A stretch of DNA of 17,037 bases from UBA9619 sp964630665 (GTDB taxonomy: Bacteria; Pseudomonadota; Gammaproteobacteria; Arenicellales; UBA868). Below, in pieces: positions 1 to 7,813 of this stretch. The stretch is taken from assembly GCA_964630665.1 (NCBI GenBank), contig CAZVVN010000070.1:1-17037 (forward strand), written 5' to 3'. Under the pieces are notes generated by a model that was not told the origin of the DNA, searched no databases, and saw nothing but the letters and a program-made list of their open reading frames with translations. The position numbers were made by a program, and so were the translations under genes. The stretch's first letter is position 1. Each line of letters starts with the position of its first letter.

Positions 1-3000
1 TAACTTCATAGGATCCGTATTCCTGGCCCACAACCACCGTTGAGCTTTCACCAGTTTGGTTGTCGGGGGCAACACCCGAGGTCTCGCGAGAGACAACCAC
101 GTCCGTCACATCGGGTGTCAGTGTTTCGTCAACGATCCTGCGAAGGTAAGTCGCAAAGACTGTGGTGCCTTCGATGAGCAGGGGATCAAAGGCGATCTCG
201 CCCGTCGCATAGTCAATGGTCCCGACTTGCTTACCTTCTTGCCCCACCAGAGCAGTATTGCCGTCATCGAAGATCTGCAGCAGATCGCCCGGAACTGGGT
301 TGTCTGCTGATAGGCTTTCTCCTTTAGAGGTAAACACAGCCAGAAGCTCAAGGCTGCCAGGTACAATAGGCGAGCTGGCCAAGGACAATACGCCAGGTGT
401 GGCGTCGGTCGGAAGACCAATCTTTTCTGCCGCCTGCAGGTGCCCCTGACCGGCATCTGGCGCCGATGCGTAGCGTGCAATCCAGTGCACCCTGTGGTCC
501 GGGTACGGTATACGGGTGATCGATCCATCCTGATGATCGGTCTGACCGCTCTTGCTGCCGTCTCTGGTACTCAACAGCTGGCCATCTAATTGGTCCCTGT
601 GTGGCACTGATTCAGTAGCCGCTTTCCCAGGTGTGACGGGCACCTCGAGCAGCGTCAGGCTCCCCGGCATTATGGGTGGATGGTGTAATCGGTGGTCACC
701 TTCGAAGGTTTGATACAGGTTGAACGAATCGGGTTCCCATTTTTTGTTGGGTGTGAGTTGCTCCACAAACCTGTGTCCGCCCTTGGCAAATACATCGGTA
801 AGATAAAGCTTGAATTCGCGATCCTCGGATTTTTGCCCTTGTAGCTGAAGCACCATGGTGCCCGGTTCAGCAGGTGCTGTTTGCGAAGAGGGTTGTTCTT
901 CCCAGGTACAGGTGGTGGTACCGATAACCGGGGTATCTTCGATAACTGGGGGTGGGGTCGGAGTCTCGTCCTCTTCCAATAAAGGTTGCGCAAGCGATTC
1001 TGCCTGGCGTCGCTCAACCTCGGCAGGTGTACAGGCCTCATCCACCAGTTGATACTGCAGGCACTTTTGATCCAGCAGATTCTGACAGTTGTCCGTATCG
1101 ATGTTTTGCGCAGTACACCACTCTGTCAGTAAGGTCTCTTCTGTGGTCGGCCCTTCCAGGATAATTGCCGGCTGAACTGGTTCTTGGCCCGCCACTACCT
1201 CGCAGGTTTCCCCGGCCCGCTGGATACAGAAAGGTTCACTGTATGAAAAAGCTGAAGCGTCCTCAGGGTCATTCCGGTTCAGGGTCTGCAGCCGCAGGCG
1301 ATAATCATTGCCAGTCAGTAGCGTTCGAAAAATACGCCAGTCGAGACTGGTCCGTTCTGAGTAATGGGTTACGGTCTTTACACGATGCCCAGCCTTGTAC
1401 AGATCGAGGCGGACGTTCGCTTTGTGAGGCTTTTTCCATTTGATTTTCGGAAAAAGATTCGTTTCCTCTAGATCCCAGGTGGACTTTGATGTCGGTAAGG
1501 TCACCGAAAGGGTTTCATCGCTTTTGCTGGTGATTGCAAACGCCTCGCTGTGCCCGAGCAGGGCAGGGTTATCAAGCGCACTCACCTGAATGACATAATC
1601 CTCACCTGGCATCACTGTGTACGGCAGGGCTTCTAGGGTATAGCTGTTTACTTCCCCTGGTTTAGAGACAAATCCGGAGGCCATAGTCAGGCGGGGCTGT
1701 TTGTTCCGGGAAAGCACAATCCGAACCCGGTGTGTTTCGGCTGTCTCGTCGGTCCAGCTGATCTCAACGGGATCCCCCACTGTGATCTCGAGAGGAGCCA
1801 TCTGTGGTTTCGCCGCCTCATCCTCTTTGCCCGTGGGGTTTGTGGCCTTAACGTTGGTGTATTTATTGTCGATGCCGGGATCACCCAGGCGGAAAAAGCC
1901 GCTGCTAATTATTCGTCCCCGGCCAGTGGTTGATTCAACCTGGAAGAAACAGCCTGGGGACAGCCGGCACTGTTTCAAGATGCGTTCGTCTGTCTTTGAC
2001 AGGTCCCATTCAAAGGTGCCACTGTTTTCCTGTTTCCAGTTATCGAGTGCCAGATTGGAACCGTGTTGGCGAAGTTCGATTGTCACTTTATCGTGCAACC
2101 ACTGCGATGGGTCTTGCCAGAGCAAAGTGATCGGCTCTGATTCCGGGAGTACCGACATTGCTGTCGGGAGAATGACTTTTGCCCGGTCTGAAACTAAATA
2201 GTGTCGAATTTGATTACGGTGTCTGTCGCTCTTGACCCACTTTTTTATGATGAATTCATCAGATTCAATACCCGTTATATCGCCTTGCGTTGGAACTACT
2301 GAGATCCTTAGTCCAGTACCGTGTGGTACGTTTGCGGGAATCGCCCATCGGTAATGACCGTCATTGCCAATGTTCTCAGCGATGCGGATCGGCGCAACCC
2401 ACTCGTAGAATTCTTTTGCTTTTTTCTTGTAGGGGCTCGCTCCTGCTACCTTAAAGATACAGTGCTGTGGTTTCTTTTTGTCACTTCCGCGGGAATAATT
2501 GACGACAAAACCACCGCAGGAACCGTTCTTTCCATCAGCCCTGCCAGATTCACAACGCTTCTTGCACGCTGTTACAAAGCCCTCGAGGTCAGCATCACGT
2601 CTTTTCCGATAGTAGAATCTTTTGGCACCGGTTCCTTGACCTTTGACTGCGTGGTTCTTGTGCAAAACCCAGTCTAGTTTTTCTTCGATACTACTGCTTT
2701 TAACAGTTCGAGAAAGATAAAGATCGATGGGGCCAGTGTAGTTTTTCAGTTTCCACTCGATCTGTACTGTCGCTCCCGCGGACCAGTGTTCGTTGTGTTT
2801 AGGGATCAGTACCCGACCCGGGCCACCGGAATACTTAATAGGCTTATTTTGGGTTGAGGCGTCCTGATTTTCTTTGCTGTCCTTTGGGGATTTGGCCTTG
2901 ATAATTGAAAACGCAGCACTCTTGAGAGCTTTCTTGGCCGGAGTACCCGTGTTAGCGATGCTGATCTGATAATTACCCTCGGGGACATTATCAGGTACCT

Positions 3001-3556
3001 GCCAGGTGCAGTTACCGAAGTTCTGTTGGCAATCTGTCGATTTGATCGAATAGCTTTCTTCCTGATCGCCTCGATCAGTGATACGAACCAGATCGATACT
3101 GATTTCCTTGTTTTGGTTTAACTTGTTTTCATAGAAATCTTTAGATTTCTTTTTATAGGGGCTTGCGCCCTCTCTCTTAAATACACAATACCGGGGTTTT
3201 GTTTTGTTAATTCCACGGGAATAATTGACGACAAAACCACCGCAGGAACCGCTCTTTCCGTCAGCCCTGCCAGATTCACAATGTTCCCTGCAGGCTGTTA
3301 CAAAGCCCTCAAGGTCACGATGACGTCCTTTCCGATATTTGAATTTCTTCGCACCGGATCCTTGTCTCTTAACAGCATGGTTTTTATGCAGCTTCCAGTT
3401 GTCCCACTCGAGCATGGCCTGTCGACCGATCTGTAATTCGGCGCCCGCGGCAGGGACGCTAATCTCTGGAGTCGAGACATCAGAAACGCCAGGGCCTGTC
3501 ACCAGGCCTGCAACGACAAAGAAAAACAGGCAACCTGTACTTCGAGCTGCTCTCAT
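1..3556 (-). CDS. Large exported modular protein with Ig-like and PAN/Apple-like domains (3' end outside window)
   Basis: Reading the minus strand from an ATG at 3556 gives 1185 sense codons with no stop before the window edge, so the gene is incomplete. A basic-hydrophobic start (MRAARSTGCLFFFVVAGLVTG) looks like a signal peptide, so the product is probably exported. Residues 30-220 and 247-440 look like two Ig-like modules of the Ser/Thr-rich Kre9-like kind (pattern: IxW early, W-x-[VI]-P near the end). Each contains an inserted cysteine-rich PAN/Apple-like block, at 55-144 and 297-386. Two or three more Ig/fibronectin-like modules follow (about 455-560, 585-678, 684-780), then a cysteine-containing stretch (813-882) with an acidic, proline-rich linker near 860-875. 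Two repeats beginning PGSL follow (961-1030, 1063-1140). GGTGAGGTG just upstream can serve as ribosome binding site. No catalytic motif was recognised. A surface adhesin or carbohydrate-binding role is inferred only from the architecture. Confidence 0.85.
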   Translation of the reverse strand, partial: MRAARSTGCLFFFVVAGLVTGPGVSDVSTPEISVPAAGAELQIGRQAMLEWDNWKLHKNHAVKRQGSGAKKFKYRKGRHRDLEGFVTACREHCESGRADGKSGSCGGFVVNYSRGINKTKPRYCVFKREGASPYKKKSKDFYENKLNQNKEISIDLVRITDRGDQEESYSIKSTDCQQNFGNCTWQVPDNVPEGNYQISIANTGTPAKKALKSAAFSIIKAKSPKDSKENQDASTQNKPIKYSGGPGRVLIPKHNEHWSAGATVQIEWKLKNYTGPIDLYLSRTVKSSSIEEKLDWVLHKNHAVKGQGTGAKRFYYRKRRDADLEGFVTACKKRCESGRADGKNGSCGGFVVNYSRGSDKKKPQHCIFKVAGASPYKKKAKEFYEWVAPIRIAENIGNDGHYRWAIPANVPHGTGLRISVVPTQGDITGIESDEFIIKKWVKSDRHRNQIRHYLVSDRAKVILPTAMSVLPESEPITLLWQDPSQWLHDKVTIELRQHGSNLALDNWKQENSGTFEWDLSKTDERILKQCRLSPGCFFQVESTTGRGRIISSGFFRLGDPGIDNKYTNVKATNPTGKEDEAAKPQMAPLEITVGDPVEISWTDETAETHRVRIVLSRNKQPRLTMASGFVSKPGEVNSYTLEALPYTVMPGEDYVIQVSALDNPALLGHSEAFAITSKSDETLSVTLPTSKSTWDLEETNLFPKIKWKKPHKANVRLDLYKAGHRVKTVTHYSERTSLDWRIFRTLLTGNDYRLRLQTLNRNDPEDASAFSYSEPFCIQRAGETCEVVAGQEPVQPAIILEGPTTEETLLTEWCTAQNIDTDNCQNLLDQKCLQYQLVDEACTPAEVERRQAESLAQPLLEEDETPTPPPVIEDTPVIGTTTCTWEEQPSSQTAPAEPGTMVLQLQGQKSEDREFKLYLTDVFAKGGHRFVEQLTPNKKWEPDSFNLYQTFEGDHRLHHPPIMPGSLTLLEVPVTPGKAATESVPHRDQLDGQLLSTRDGSKSGQTDHQDGSITRIPYPDHRVHWIARYASAPDAGQGHLQAAEKIGLPTDATPGVLSLASSPIVPGSLELLAVFTSKGESLSADNPVPGDLLQIFDDGNTALVGQEGKQVGTIDYATGEIAFDPLLIEGTTVFATYLRRIVDETLTPDVTDVVVSRETSGVAPDNQTGESSTVVVGQEYGSYEV
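137..676 (-). repeat. Two divergent PGSL-type protein repeats
   Basis: Residues 961-1030 and 1063-1140 of the exported protein both begin P-I-[MV]-PGSL-x-LL and continue to a DG-containing turn. The second copy has the fuller form with GTIDYATGEIAF. Similar PGS...DDG...GTIDY-TG units occur in large structural or surface proteins, but no family was assigned. The repeat call rests on eye alignment. Confidence 0.35.
2399..2668 (-). repeat. PAN/Apple-like module, copy B
   Basis: This encodes residues 297-386 of the same protein, with cysteines 331, 335, 347 and 366 in the same spacing as copy A. The DNA is also closely similar to copy A, including a 36-base identical run (in copy B from about 2490). 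The sequence on either side of the two copies has diverged much further. Confidence 0.7.
3125..3394 (-). repeat. PAN/Apple-like module, copy A
   Basis: This encodes residues 55-144 of the large exported protein. Four cysteines (89, 93, 105, 124) are spaced C-x3-C-x11-C-x18-C, with the core SCGGFVVNYSRG. It aligns without gaps to copy B over 90 residues, 67 of them identical by eye count. The CxxxC...CxxF...C pattern is like PAN/Apple lectin-type domains; that family call is an inference. Confidence 0.7.
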
Positions 3557-3657
3557 GCACCTCACCAATTCAGAAAAATCGATGTTATTGAAGTGATTGT
3601 TGTCGCCGGAACCTAACAAGAGCTGCAACTCCTGTCTAGGTGGGATCAATTCTACAG

Positions 3658-3673
3658 TGTGATCACCATCACA
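3658..3673. promoter_or_regulatory. CRP-type operator
   Basis: TGTGATCACCATCACA is a perfect TGTGA-N6-TCACA pair, the core consensus of CRP/Vfr-type regulators. It differs from the ideal E. coli 16-mer only at three central bases. Its centre is about 110 bases upstream of the ATG of the exported-protein gene, a plausible place for activation. The binding protein itself is not in the window. Confidence 0.6.
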
Positions 3674-3818
3674 TTGTGGAAGCAAAAGCTGGATAGATCA
3701 TGAGAATACTGTAAGGAATCAACACCTTATCTGACAGATCTGAACTATTGAATCTGAGCGCGACATCTGTGGGCATCCAATTTCTGCTTCCTGCAGTCGT
3801 GTGCTTAAGGTCGGTCGG

Positions 3819-3841
3819 TTTATTATGCTGAACATAATAAA
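3819..3841. other. AT-rich 9-bp inverted repeat
   Basis: TTTATTATG and CATAATAAA are perfect inverted repeats around a 5-base loop (CTGAA). The site lies about 95 bases past the stop of the flavin monooxygenase gene. It could be a weak terminator stem or an operator; it has no GC-rich stem. Confidence 0.35.
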
Positions 3842-3933
3842 TAGAGGTAGCAACATTAGCCGGCGGTGATTTGATTTGGGCGTCAGTCGTTGCCGGAGTA
3901 CATGAACAAATTCAGTGATTGCGGGTACAACAT

Positions 3934-4812
3934 TCAATAACACGGTGGACCCTGCTGGATGCGCCATCGAACAGCCTCTATCCACGGTGTTCTATCCCCG
4001 GGGACGGCCATCAGGTCCGAACGACGTTCGTTAATCGCTTCCTGCCACCAGGTGACGCCAGCCTGGGCGTACTTAGCAGTCGTTTCTGCGGCCTGTTCCG
4101 GGTCGTCACCGGGCGTGGTGCCCTGTACACTGACATCGAACGGGCCATCGCTTTTCCGATGCCCCTGGACAAAATCGATGATCTGTCGTATTTGAGTGGG
4201 TGTTGGGTAGATTTCAGGAGCAGTGCCACTCAGGATGGGAAACACCCCATCCCAGTGGGCTGCCCGTCGAAAAGGCGCCTTGCTGGGCCACGTGCCAGCA
4301 ACCCAGATCGGGATGCGGGGCTGCTGTAGCGTTGCGGGTAGAAACTGAGCATCTTTGAGTGTGTAATGCTCTCCTTCAAAGCTGAATGGTTCGCCGCGCC
4401 ATAATCCATTGACCACCTGGAGTCCTTCATCCAGCATGATGCCTCGGGTTTTAAGGTCCGCTGCCTCGCCAAGGTTTCTGAATTCAGCCTGGGCATTCCC
4501 GATGCCCACACCAACTGTCAGTCGCCCACCCGATAGATGATCCAGTGATACGGTTTCACGGGCGAATTTCCAGGGCCGCCGGCGGGGTAGAGGCGTTACC
4601 ATAAGGCCGATCCGGATGCGCCGGGTGCTGGTCGCAATGGCGGTCAAAGCGATCCAGGGATCGACCATGGGCATGGTACGGCCGTCCCAGGCGATGTGAT
4701 CCCAGACAAAGAACCCGTCCCAGCCGGCGGTTTCGGCATTGCGGGCCAGTCCAGCGAGCGTCAGAGCATCTCCGCACTCACCAAAGTTGATAATGTTAAT
4801 GGCATATTTCAT
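3934..4812 (-). CDS. LLM-class flavin-dependent oxidoreductase
   Basis: A 292-residue protein of the bacterial luciferase-like monooxygenase superfamily (TIM barrel using FMN or F420). Visible signatures are the N-terminal MKYAINIINFGE strand, GWDGFFVWDHI at about 30-40, the segment ETVSLDHLSGGRLTVGVGIG at about 86-105, and IPIWVAGTWPSKAPFRRAAHWDGVFP further on; length and order are typical. I chose the ATG at 4812 over the in-frame GTG at 4842 because homologues begin at this first beta strand and GAAGAA lies just upstream. The substrate cannot be read from the sequence. It lies alone, with more than 230 bases before the divergent gene upstream, so it is probably its own transcription unit. 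Confidence 0.9.
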   Translation of the reverse strand: MKYAINIINFGECGDALTLAGLARNAETAGWDGFFVWDHIAWDGRTMPMVDPWIALTAIATSTRRIRIGLMVTPLPRRRPWKFARETVSLDHLSGGRLTVGVGIGNAQAEFRNLGEAADLKTRGIMLDEGLQVVNGLWRGEPFSFEGEHYTLKDAQFLPATLQQPRIPIWVAGTWPSKAPFRRAAHWDGVFPILSGTAPEIYPTPTQIRQIIDFVQGHRKSDGPFDVSVQGTTPGDDPEQAAETTAKYAQAGVTWWQEAINERRSDLMAVPGDRTPWIEAVRWRIQQGPPCY

Positions 4813-5045
4813 AGGTTCTTCAAATTTGCCTACGAAACCCACAGCCTATTGATAGAGGTTCTCACTCAACAGTTATTCTTGGCAGGACAAGCGAAAAGGA
4901 TCGGATTCTCTAATATGGATATCGTGGAGTGCTGAGAATTCAATTTTAGACGGTTCTGTTGCGCACAGGGATCCAAATTGATGACTGTGAAGTCGTTTGC
5001 CAGGGTGACTCCAAAGTTTGAAAAATTCCGTTAGGCATCTTTTAT

Positions 5046-5414
5046 ATGCACAATCTAGACAGGTTTCCAAGTCTCCACACACGGATCAGGCCGACTGCTG
5101 AGGCGATCGTGCATGACGGTCCATGGATCACCTACTCTGATTCACTGAATCGCTCGCTGAACCTGGCGGGTTGGCTCAAGAATCGAGTTAGGGGTGTGGG
5201 TACCATCGTTGCGCTCGGCTTAACGGCACACGAGTGGCTCGAGGTGGTCGTGCTAAAGCTAGGAATGGTGATGGATCTTGAACGATTGGTAGTCCACTGT
5301 GGCGAACACATGGTGAGCTTCGATGTTTCCATGGACCGAATCGTCACGGGTGCCTTGCTCCGCAACCCTTCATGTAAGGTCCTCAAGCGTGAAATCAGAG
5401 GACGCTTGCAGTGA
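5046..5414 (+). pseudogene. Acyl-CoA synthetase (AMP-ligase) remnant, internally deleted
   Basis: The 122-codon frame matches both ends of an AMP-forming acyl-CoA synthetase but lacks the middle. Residues 1-70 resemble the N-terminus (RPTAEAIVHDGPWITYSD, then AGWLKNRVRGVGTIVALGL). Residues 77-122 resemble the C-terminus (LERLVVHCGEHMVSF...LLRNPSCKVLKREIRGRL), where the family has LPRNPSGKVLKREL. Intact members are about 500 residues, so roughly 350-400 residues, including the ATP-binding P-loop and most of the adenylation site, are gone. The junction is near residue 75 (about 5268). The usual SGK glycine is cysteine, consistent with decay. It cannot be a working ligase. The frame stays open and ends 9 bases before the transporter gene. 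Confidence 0.7.
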
Positions 5415-5423
5415 CTCATAAAG

Positions 5424-6317
5424 ATGAGTGAACGTCGGCAGCCACCCGTCGATGCGCGGGAATCTCGACCACTCAAGGGAATCTTTCTCACAGTCGTTGG
5501 TATTGGCTGCATCACGTTCAACGATGCAATGATGAAGCTGATCATTGACGATCACCCGATTGGTGAGGCGATCTTTGTGCGCGGCCTTTTTGCCCTGCTG
5601 CCGATCGCATTCCTGGTTCGCCGAGCAGGCGGCATCCGCTCGTTGAAGTTTCACGATACCGCTGTGCAATTCTGGTGCGTAGTGTTGCTGGTTGGCCCAC
5701 TTTTTCTCTACATTTTTTCCCTGCGGCTGCTGCCGTTGTCCATCGCGACCATCATCTTCTTCACCAACCCGCTTTTCGTGACGCTGCTTGCCCCGTGGTT
5801 TCTGGACGAACGAGTGGGTTGGCGACGTCTGACGGCTGTCCTGGTAGGGTTTGCCGGTGCGAGCCTGATCGTGAAACCAGTCGGCGACGCTTTTTCGTGG
5901 ATCATAGTGGGCCCACTGATCGTGGCATTGCTCTCCGGGGTGCGTGAACTGGTGGTGCGCGCTGCACTGGCCCGTGAGACATCCGAGTCGCTGCTGTTTT
6001 ATTCCACTATGGCTGTCATGCTGACTGGGCTGGCAACAGCACCGTTTGGATGGGTGGCTTTGTCCGGGGAGGACCTGATACTGCTGGCAGCCGCCGGCTT
6101 GGGATTCGGCTTTGGAATTTACCTGATGACCGACGGTCTGCGGTATGGAGATGCCAGCCTGTTGTCGCTGTACAAGTACAGCGGTATTGTCTGGGCTCTG
6201 ATACTCGGTTTTCTGCTGTGGCGCGAGGTGCCAGATGTCTGGACACTGTCGGGTACCGGATTGATCATCGCCAGCGGGTTGTATATCGTTTACCGTCAGC
6301 GGCGAATTTCCGCCTAG
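5424..6317 (+). CDS. EamA/DMT-family membrane transporter
   Basis: A 297-residue integral membrane protein with about ten hydrophobic helices in two halves, as in the drug/metabolite transporter (EamA) superfamily. The first half holds GIGCITFNDAMMKLIIDDHPIGEAIFVRG and the typical LPLSIATIIFFTNPLFVTLLAPWFLDERVGWRR stretch near 107-140. The second half repeats the theme (YGDASLLSLYKYSGIVWALILGFLLWREVPD). Such proteins move small metabolites, often exporting amino acids or nucleoside-like compounds; the substrate is not predictable here. The ATG at 5424 has only a weak AT-rich ribosome binding site, and the preceding remnant gene ends 9 bases before it, so they may share a transcript. It converges with the PLP enzyme gene downstream. 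Confidence 0.92.
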   Translation: MSERRQPPVDARESRPLKGIFLTVVGIGCITFNDAMMKLIIDDHPIGEAIFVRGLFALLPIAFLVRRAGGIRSLKFHDTAVQFWCVVLLVGPLFLYIFSLRLLPLSIATIIFFTNPLFVTLLAPWFLDERVGWRRLTAVLVGFAGASLIVKPVGDAFSWIIVGPLIVALLSGVRELVVRAALARETSESLLFYSTMAVMLTGLATAPFGWVALSGEDLILLAAAGLGFGFGIYLMTDGLRYGDASLLSLYKYSGIVWALILGFLLWREVPDVWTLSGTGLIIASGLYIVYRQRRISA

Positions 6318-6323
6318 GTATCA

Positions 6324-6355
6324 GGCACCGACGGGCCGGTTGCCTTGGATTTTGT
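6324..6355 (+). terminator. Possible terminator between convergent genes
   Basis: GGCACCG and CGGTTGCC can pair as a 7-bp stem with one bulged base, followed by a T-rich run (TTGGATTTTGTT). It sits between two convergent stops (6317 and 6397). The fit is modest. Confidence 0.3.
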
Positions 6356-6396
6356 TCTGCCACGGGCATCTCGCATTCCAGTTCTGGACGTGACGG

Positions 6397-7710
6397 TTAA
6401 CTCGACTTGCTGGACAACTTGTCCATACCATCAAGAAGTGCCTGGTCGAGGATCGTGATCGCCCGGTCGATTTCGTCGGTTGTCACAGTCAGAGGTGGGG
6501 CGATGCGCCAGACGGCACCGCGTTCCGGTCGGCGGCGGATGTTCATCGACAGGCCCAGTTCAAAGCAGCGCTGCGTGGTCAGCGAGCCAAGCGCATGAAA
6601 AGGTTGGCGGGTTTCCCGGTCCGTAACCAGTTCAACACCTAACAGCAGCCCTTGGCCACGGATATCACCGATGGCTTCATGGCACTGCTGGAGTTCGCGC
6701 AATTGGGCTGTCAGGTAATCACCCATTTCTAGGGCCCTTGCGATGAGATCTTCTTGCCGAATTGTTTGAAGGACAGCAAGGCCGACCGAAGCGGGCAGAG
6801 GGTCAGAAACGTGGCTGGTATAGAAGGTGAAACCGGCAGCATGAGCCCGCTCTTCGATGTCGGGGCTGGTGACCGTCGCAGCAAGCGGAAGCCCGCCGCC
6901 AAGAGTCTTGGACAGCGTCATGATGTCAGGTGTGACGCCAAGTTTCATGGCCGAACAGGTGGCACCCACACGGCCAAACGCTGTTTGTGCCTCGTCGAAA
7001 ATCAACAGCATGCCGCGTTCCAGCGCGGCATCCTGAAGTCGGCCAAAATATCCGGCGGGCGGTACGATCACACCGCCTGCCGAGATCACAGGCTCTGCGA
7101 TGATCGCCGCCGGTGCGCCGTCACTCGCCATGTCGAACATCTTCAGGCCGACACGCAGACAGGACATGTCGCAGGCATCACGACAGTGTTCGACGGGGCA
7201 ACGGTAAGCGTTGGGTTCCGGAATGACATGACTGCCTGGAACTTTGGGGCCGTAACCGCGCCGATCGCTGGCGAATGTCGCTGCGGCGGAGCCCCCGGTC
7301 GTGCCGTGCCAGGACCCGCCAAGAGCGAGGACCTCGTATCCGCCAGTCGCAAGTTTTGCCAGGCGCAGGGCCGCTTCGTTGGATTCACTACCGGTGTTGA
7401 GAAACAGCGATTTACGCAACGGCGAGGGCAACCAGTCTGCAAGCGCTCTGGCAAGCTTGACGACCGGTTCGGGAATCATTCCTGAGAACAGATGCAGGGC
7501 GGTATCACAGCTCTGCCTGATCGCCGCGGTGATCGCGGGATGGTTGTGGCCCAGGGTTGCGCACATCTGCCCTGATGTGAAGTCTAGAATCTCGTGACCT
7601 TCACTGTCGGTGACAATACTGCCTTTTGCGGTTCGAAAAAGGTTTGGGAACGCATCACCACCGTAGCGTATCAACAGGTCCCTGGCGTCAGCTTTCAGGT
7701 CGGAATCCAC
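6397..7710 (-). CDS. 2,2-dialkylglycine decarboxylase-like class III PLP aminotransferase
   Basis: A 437-residue fold-type I PLP enzyme, strikingly like Burkholderia cepacia dialkylglycine decarboxylase, which decarboxylates alpha,alpha-dialkyl amino acids with pyruvate as amino acceptor. The diagnostic TSGQM glutamine (Q48) is present, with W134 (SWHG), the cofactor aspartate D239 (FDEAQT), the Schiff-base lysine K268 (LSKTLGGGLPLA) and R402 (WRIAPPLT). Compared with the B. cepacia enzyme as I recall it, Ser215 corresponds to A211 and Met141 to T137, so two substrate-pocket positions differ. A four-cysteine segment (C171, C176, C180, C184) is extra. The GTG start at 7710 is supported by AGGAGG seven bases upstream. 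It is the last gene of the minus-strand cluster. Other class III transaminase activities remain possible. Confidence 0.85.
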   Translation of the reverse strand: MDSDLKADARDLLIRYGGDAFPNLFRTAKGSIVTDSEGHEILDFTSGQMCATLGHNHPAITAAIRQSCDTALHLFSGMIPEPVVKLARALADWLPSPLRKSLFLNTGSESNEAALRLAKLATGGYEVLALGGSWHGTTGGSAAATFASDRRGYGPKVPGSHVIPEPNAYRCPVEHCRDACDMSCLRVGLKMFDMASDGAPAAIIAEPVISAGGVIVPPAGYFGRLQDAALERGMLLIFDEAQTAFGRVGATCSAMKLGVTPDIMTLSKTLGGGLPLAATVTSPDIEERAHAAGFTFYTSHVSDPLPASVGLAVLQTIRQEDLIARALEMGDYLTAQLRELQQCHEAIGDIRGQGLLLGVELVTDRETRQPFHALGSLTTQRCFELGLSMNIRRRPERGAVWRIAPPLTVTTDEIDRAITILDQALLDGMDKLSSKSS

Positions 7711-7717
7711 AGATTAT

Positions 7718-7723
7718 CCTCCT
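7718..7723 (-). promoter_or_regulatory. Ribosome binding site deciding a GTG start
   Basis: AGGAGG on the minus strand lies 7 bases before the GTG at 7710. It fixes the start of the PLP enzyme gene. Confidence 0.8.
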
Positions 7724-7748
7724 GTGATGTTAAACAGAGAGTTTCCAG

Positions 7749-7768
7749 GACGCTCAACCACGAGCGTC
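7749..7768 (-). other. Intercistronic hairpin
   Basis: GACGCTC and GAGCGTC form a perfect 7-bp stem with a 6-base loop in the spacer between the oxygenase and PLP enzyme genes. No T-tract follows on the minus strand, so a full terminator is unlikely. It may stabilise or process the mRNA. Confidence 0.4.
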
Positions 7769-7813
7769 TCGAATGTCGGATCGGTCGCGCCCCAGTCACT
7801 ATACCGGGTGCTG

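Larger units (their letters stand above)
3557..3933. other. Intergenic region upstream of the exported-protein gene
   Basis: This stretch of 377 bases separates the end of the flavin monooxygenase gene from the start of the exported-protein gene, both on the minus strand. It holds a CRP-type operator (3658-3673) and an AT-rich hairpin (3819-3841). No convincing sigma70 promoter or small gene was found. The short minus-strand frame across 3719-3985 runs into the monooxygenase gene and resembles nothing. Confidence 0.6.

Noticed and set aside
1701..2201. Plus-strand frame of 166 codons
   Set aside because: It sits opposite the continuous exported-protein frame on the minus strand, which shows real domain repeats; the plus-strand product shows none.
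4813..4842. GTG start extending the flavin monooxygenase by ten residues
   Set aside because: The extra residues precede the first conserved beta strand, and the ATG at 4812 fits the family better.
6754..7485. Open frame of 243 codons on the plus strand
   Set aside because: It is antisense to the dialkylglycine decarboxylase-like gene; low-complexity basic product without motifs.
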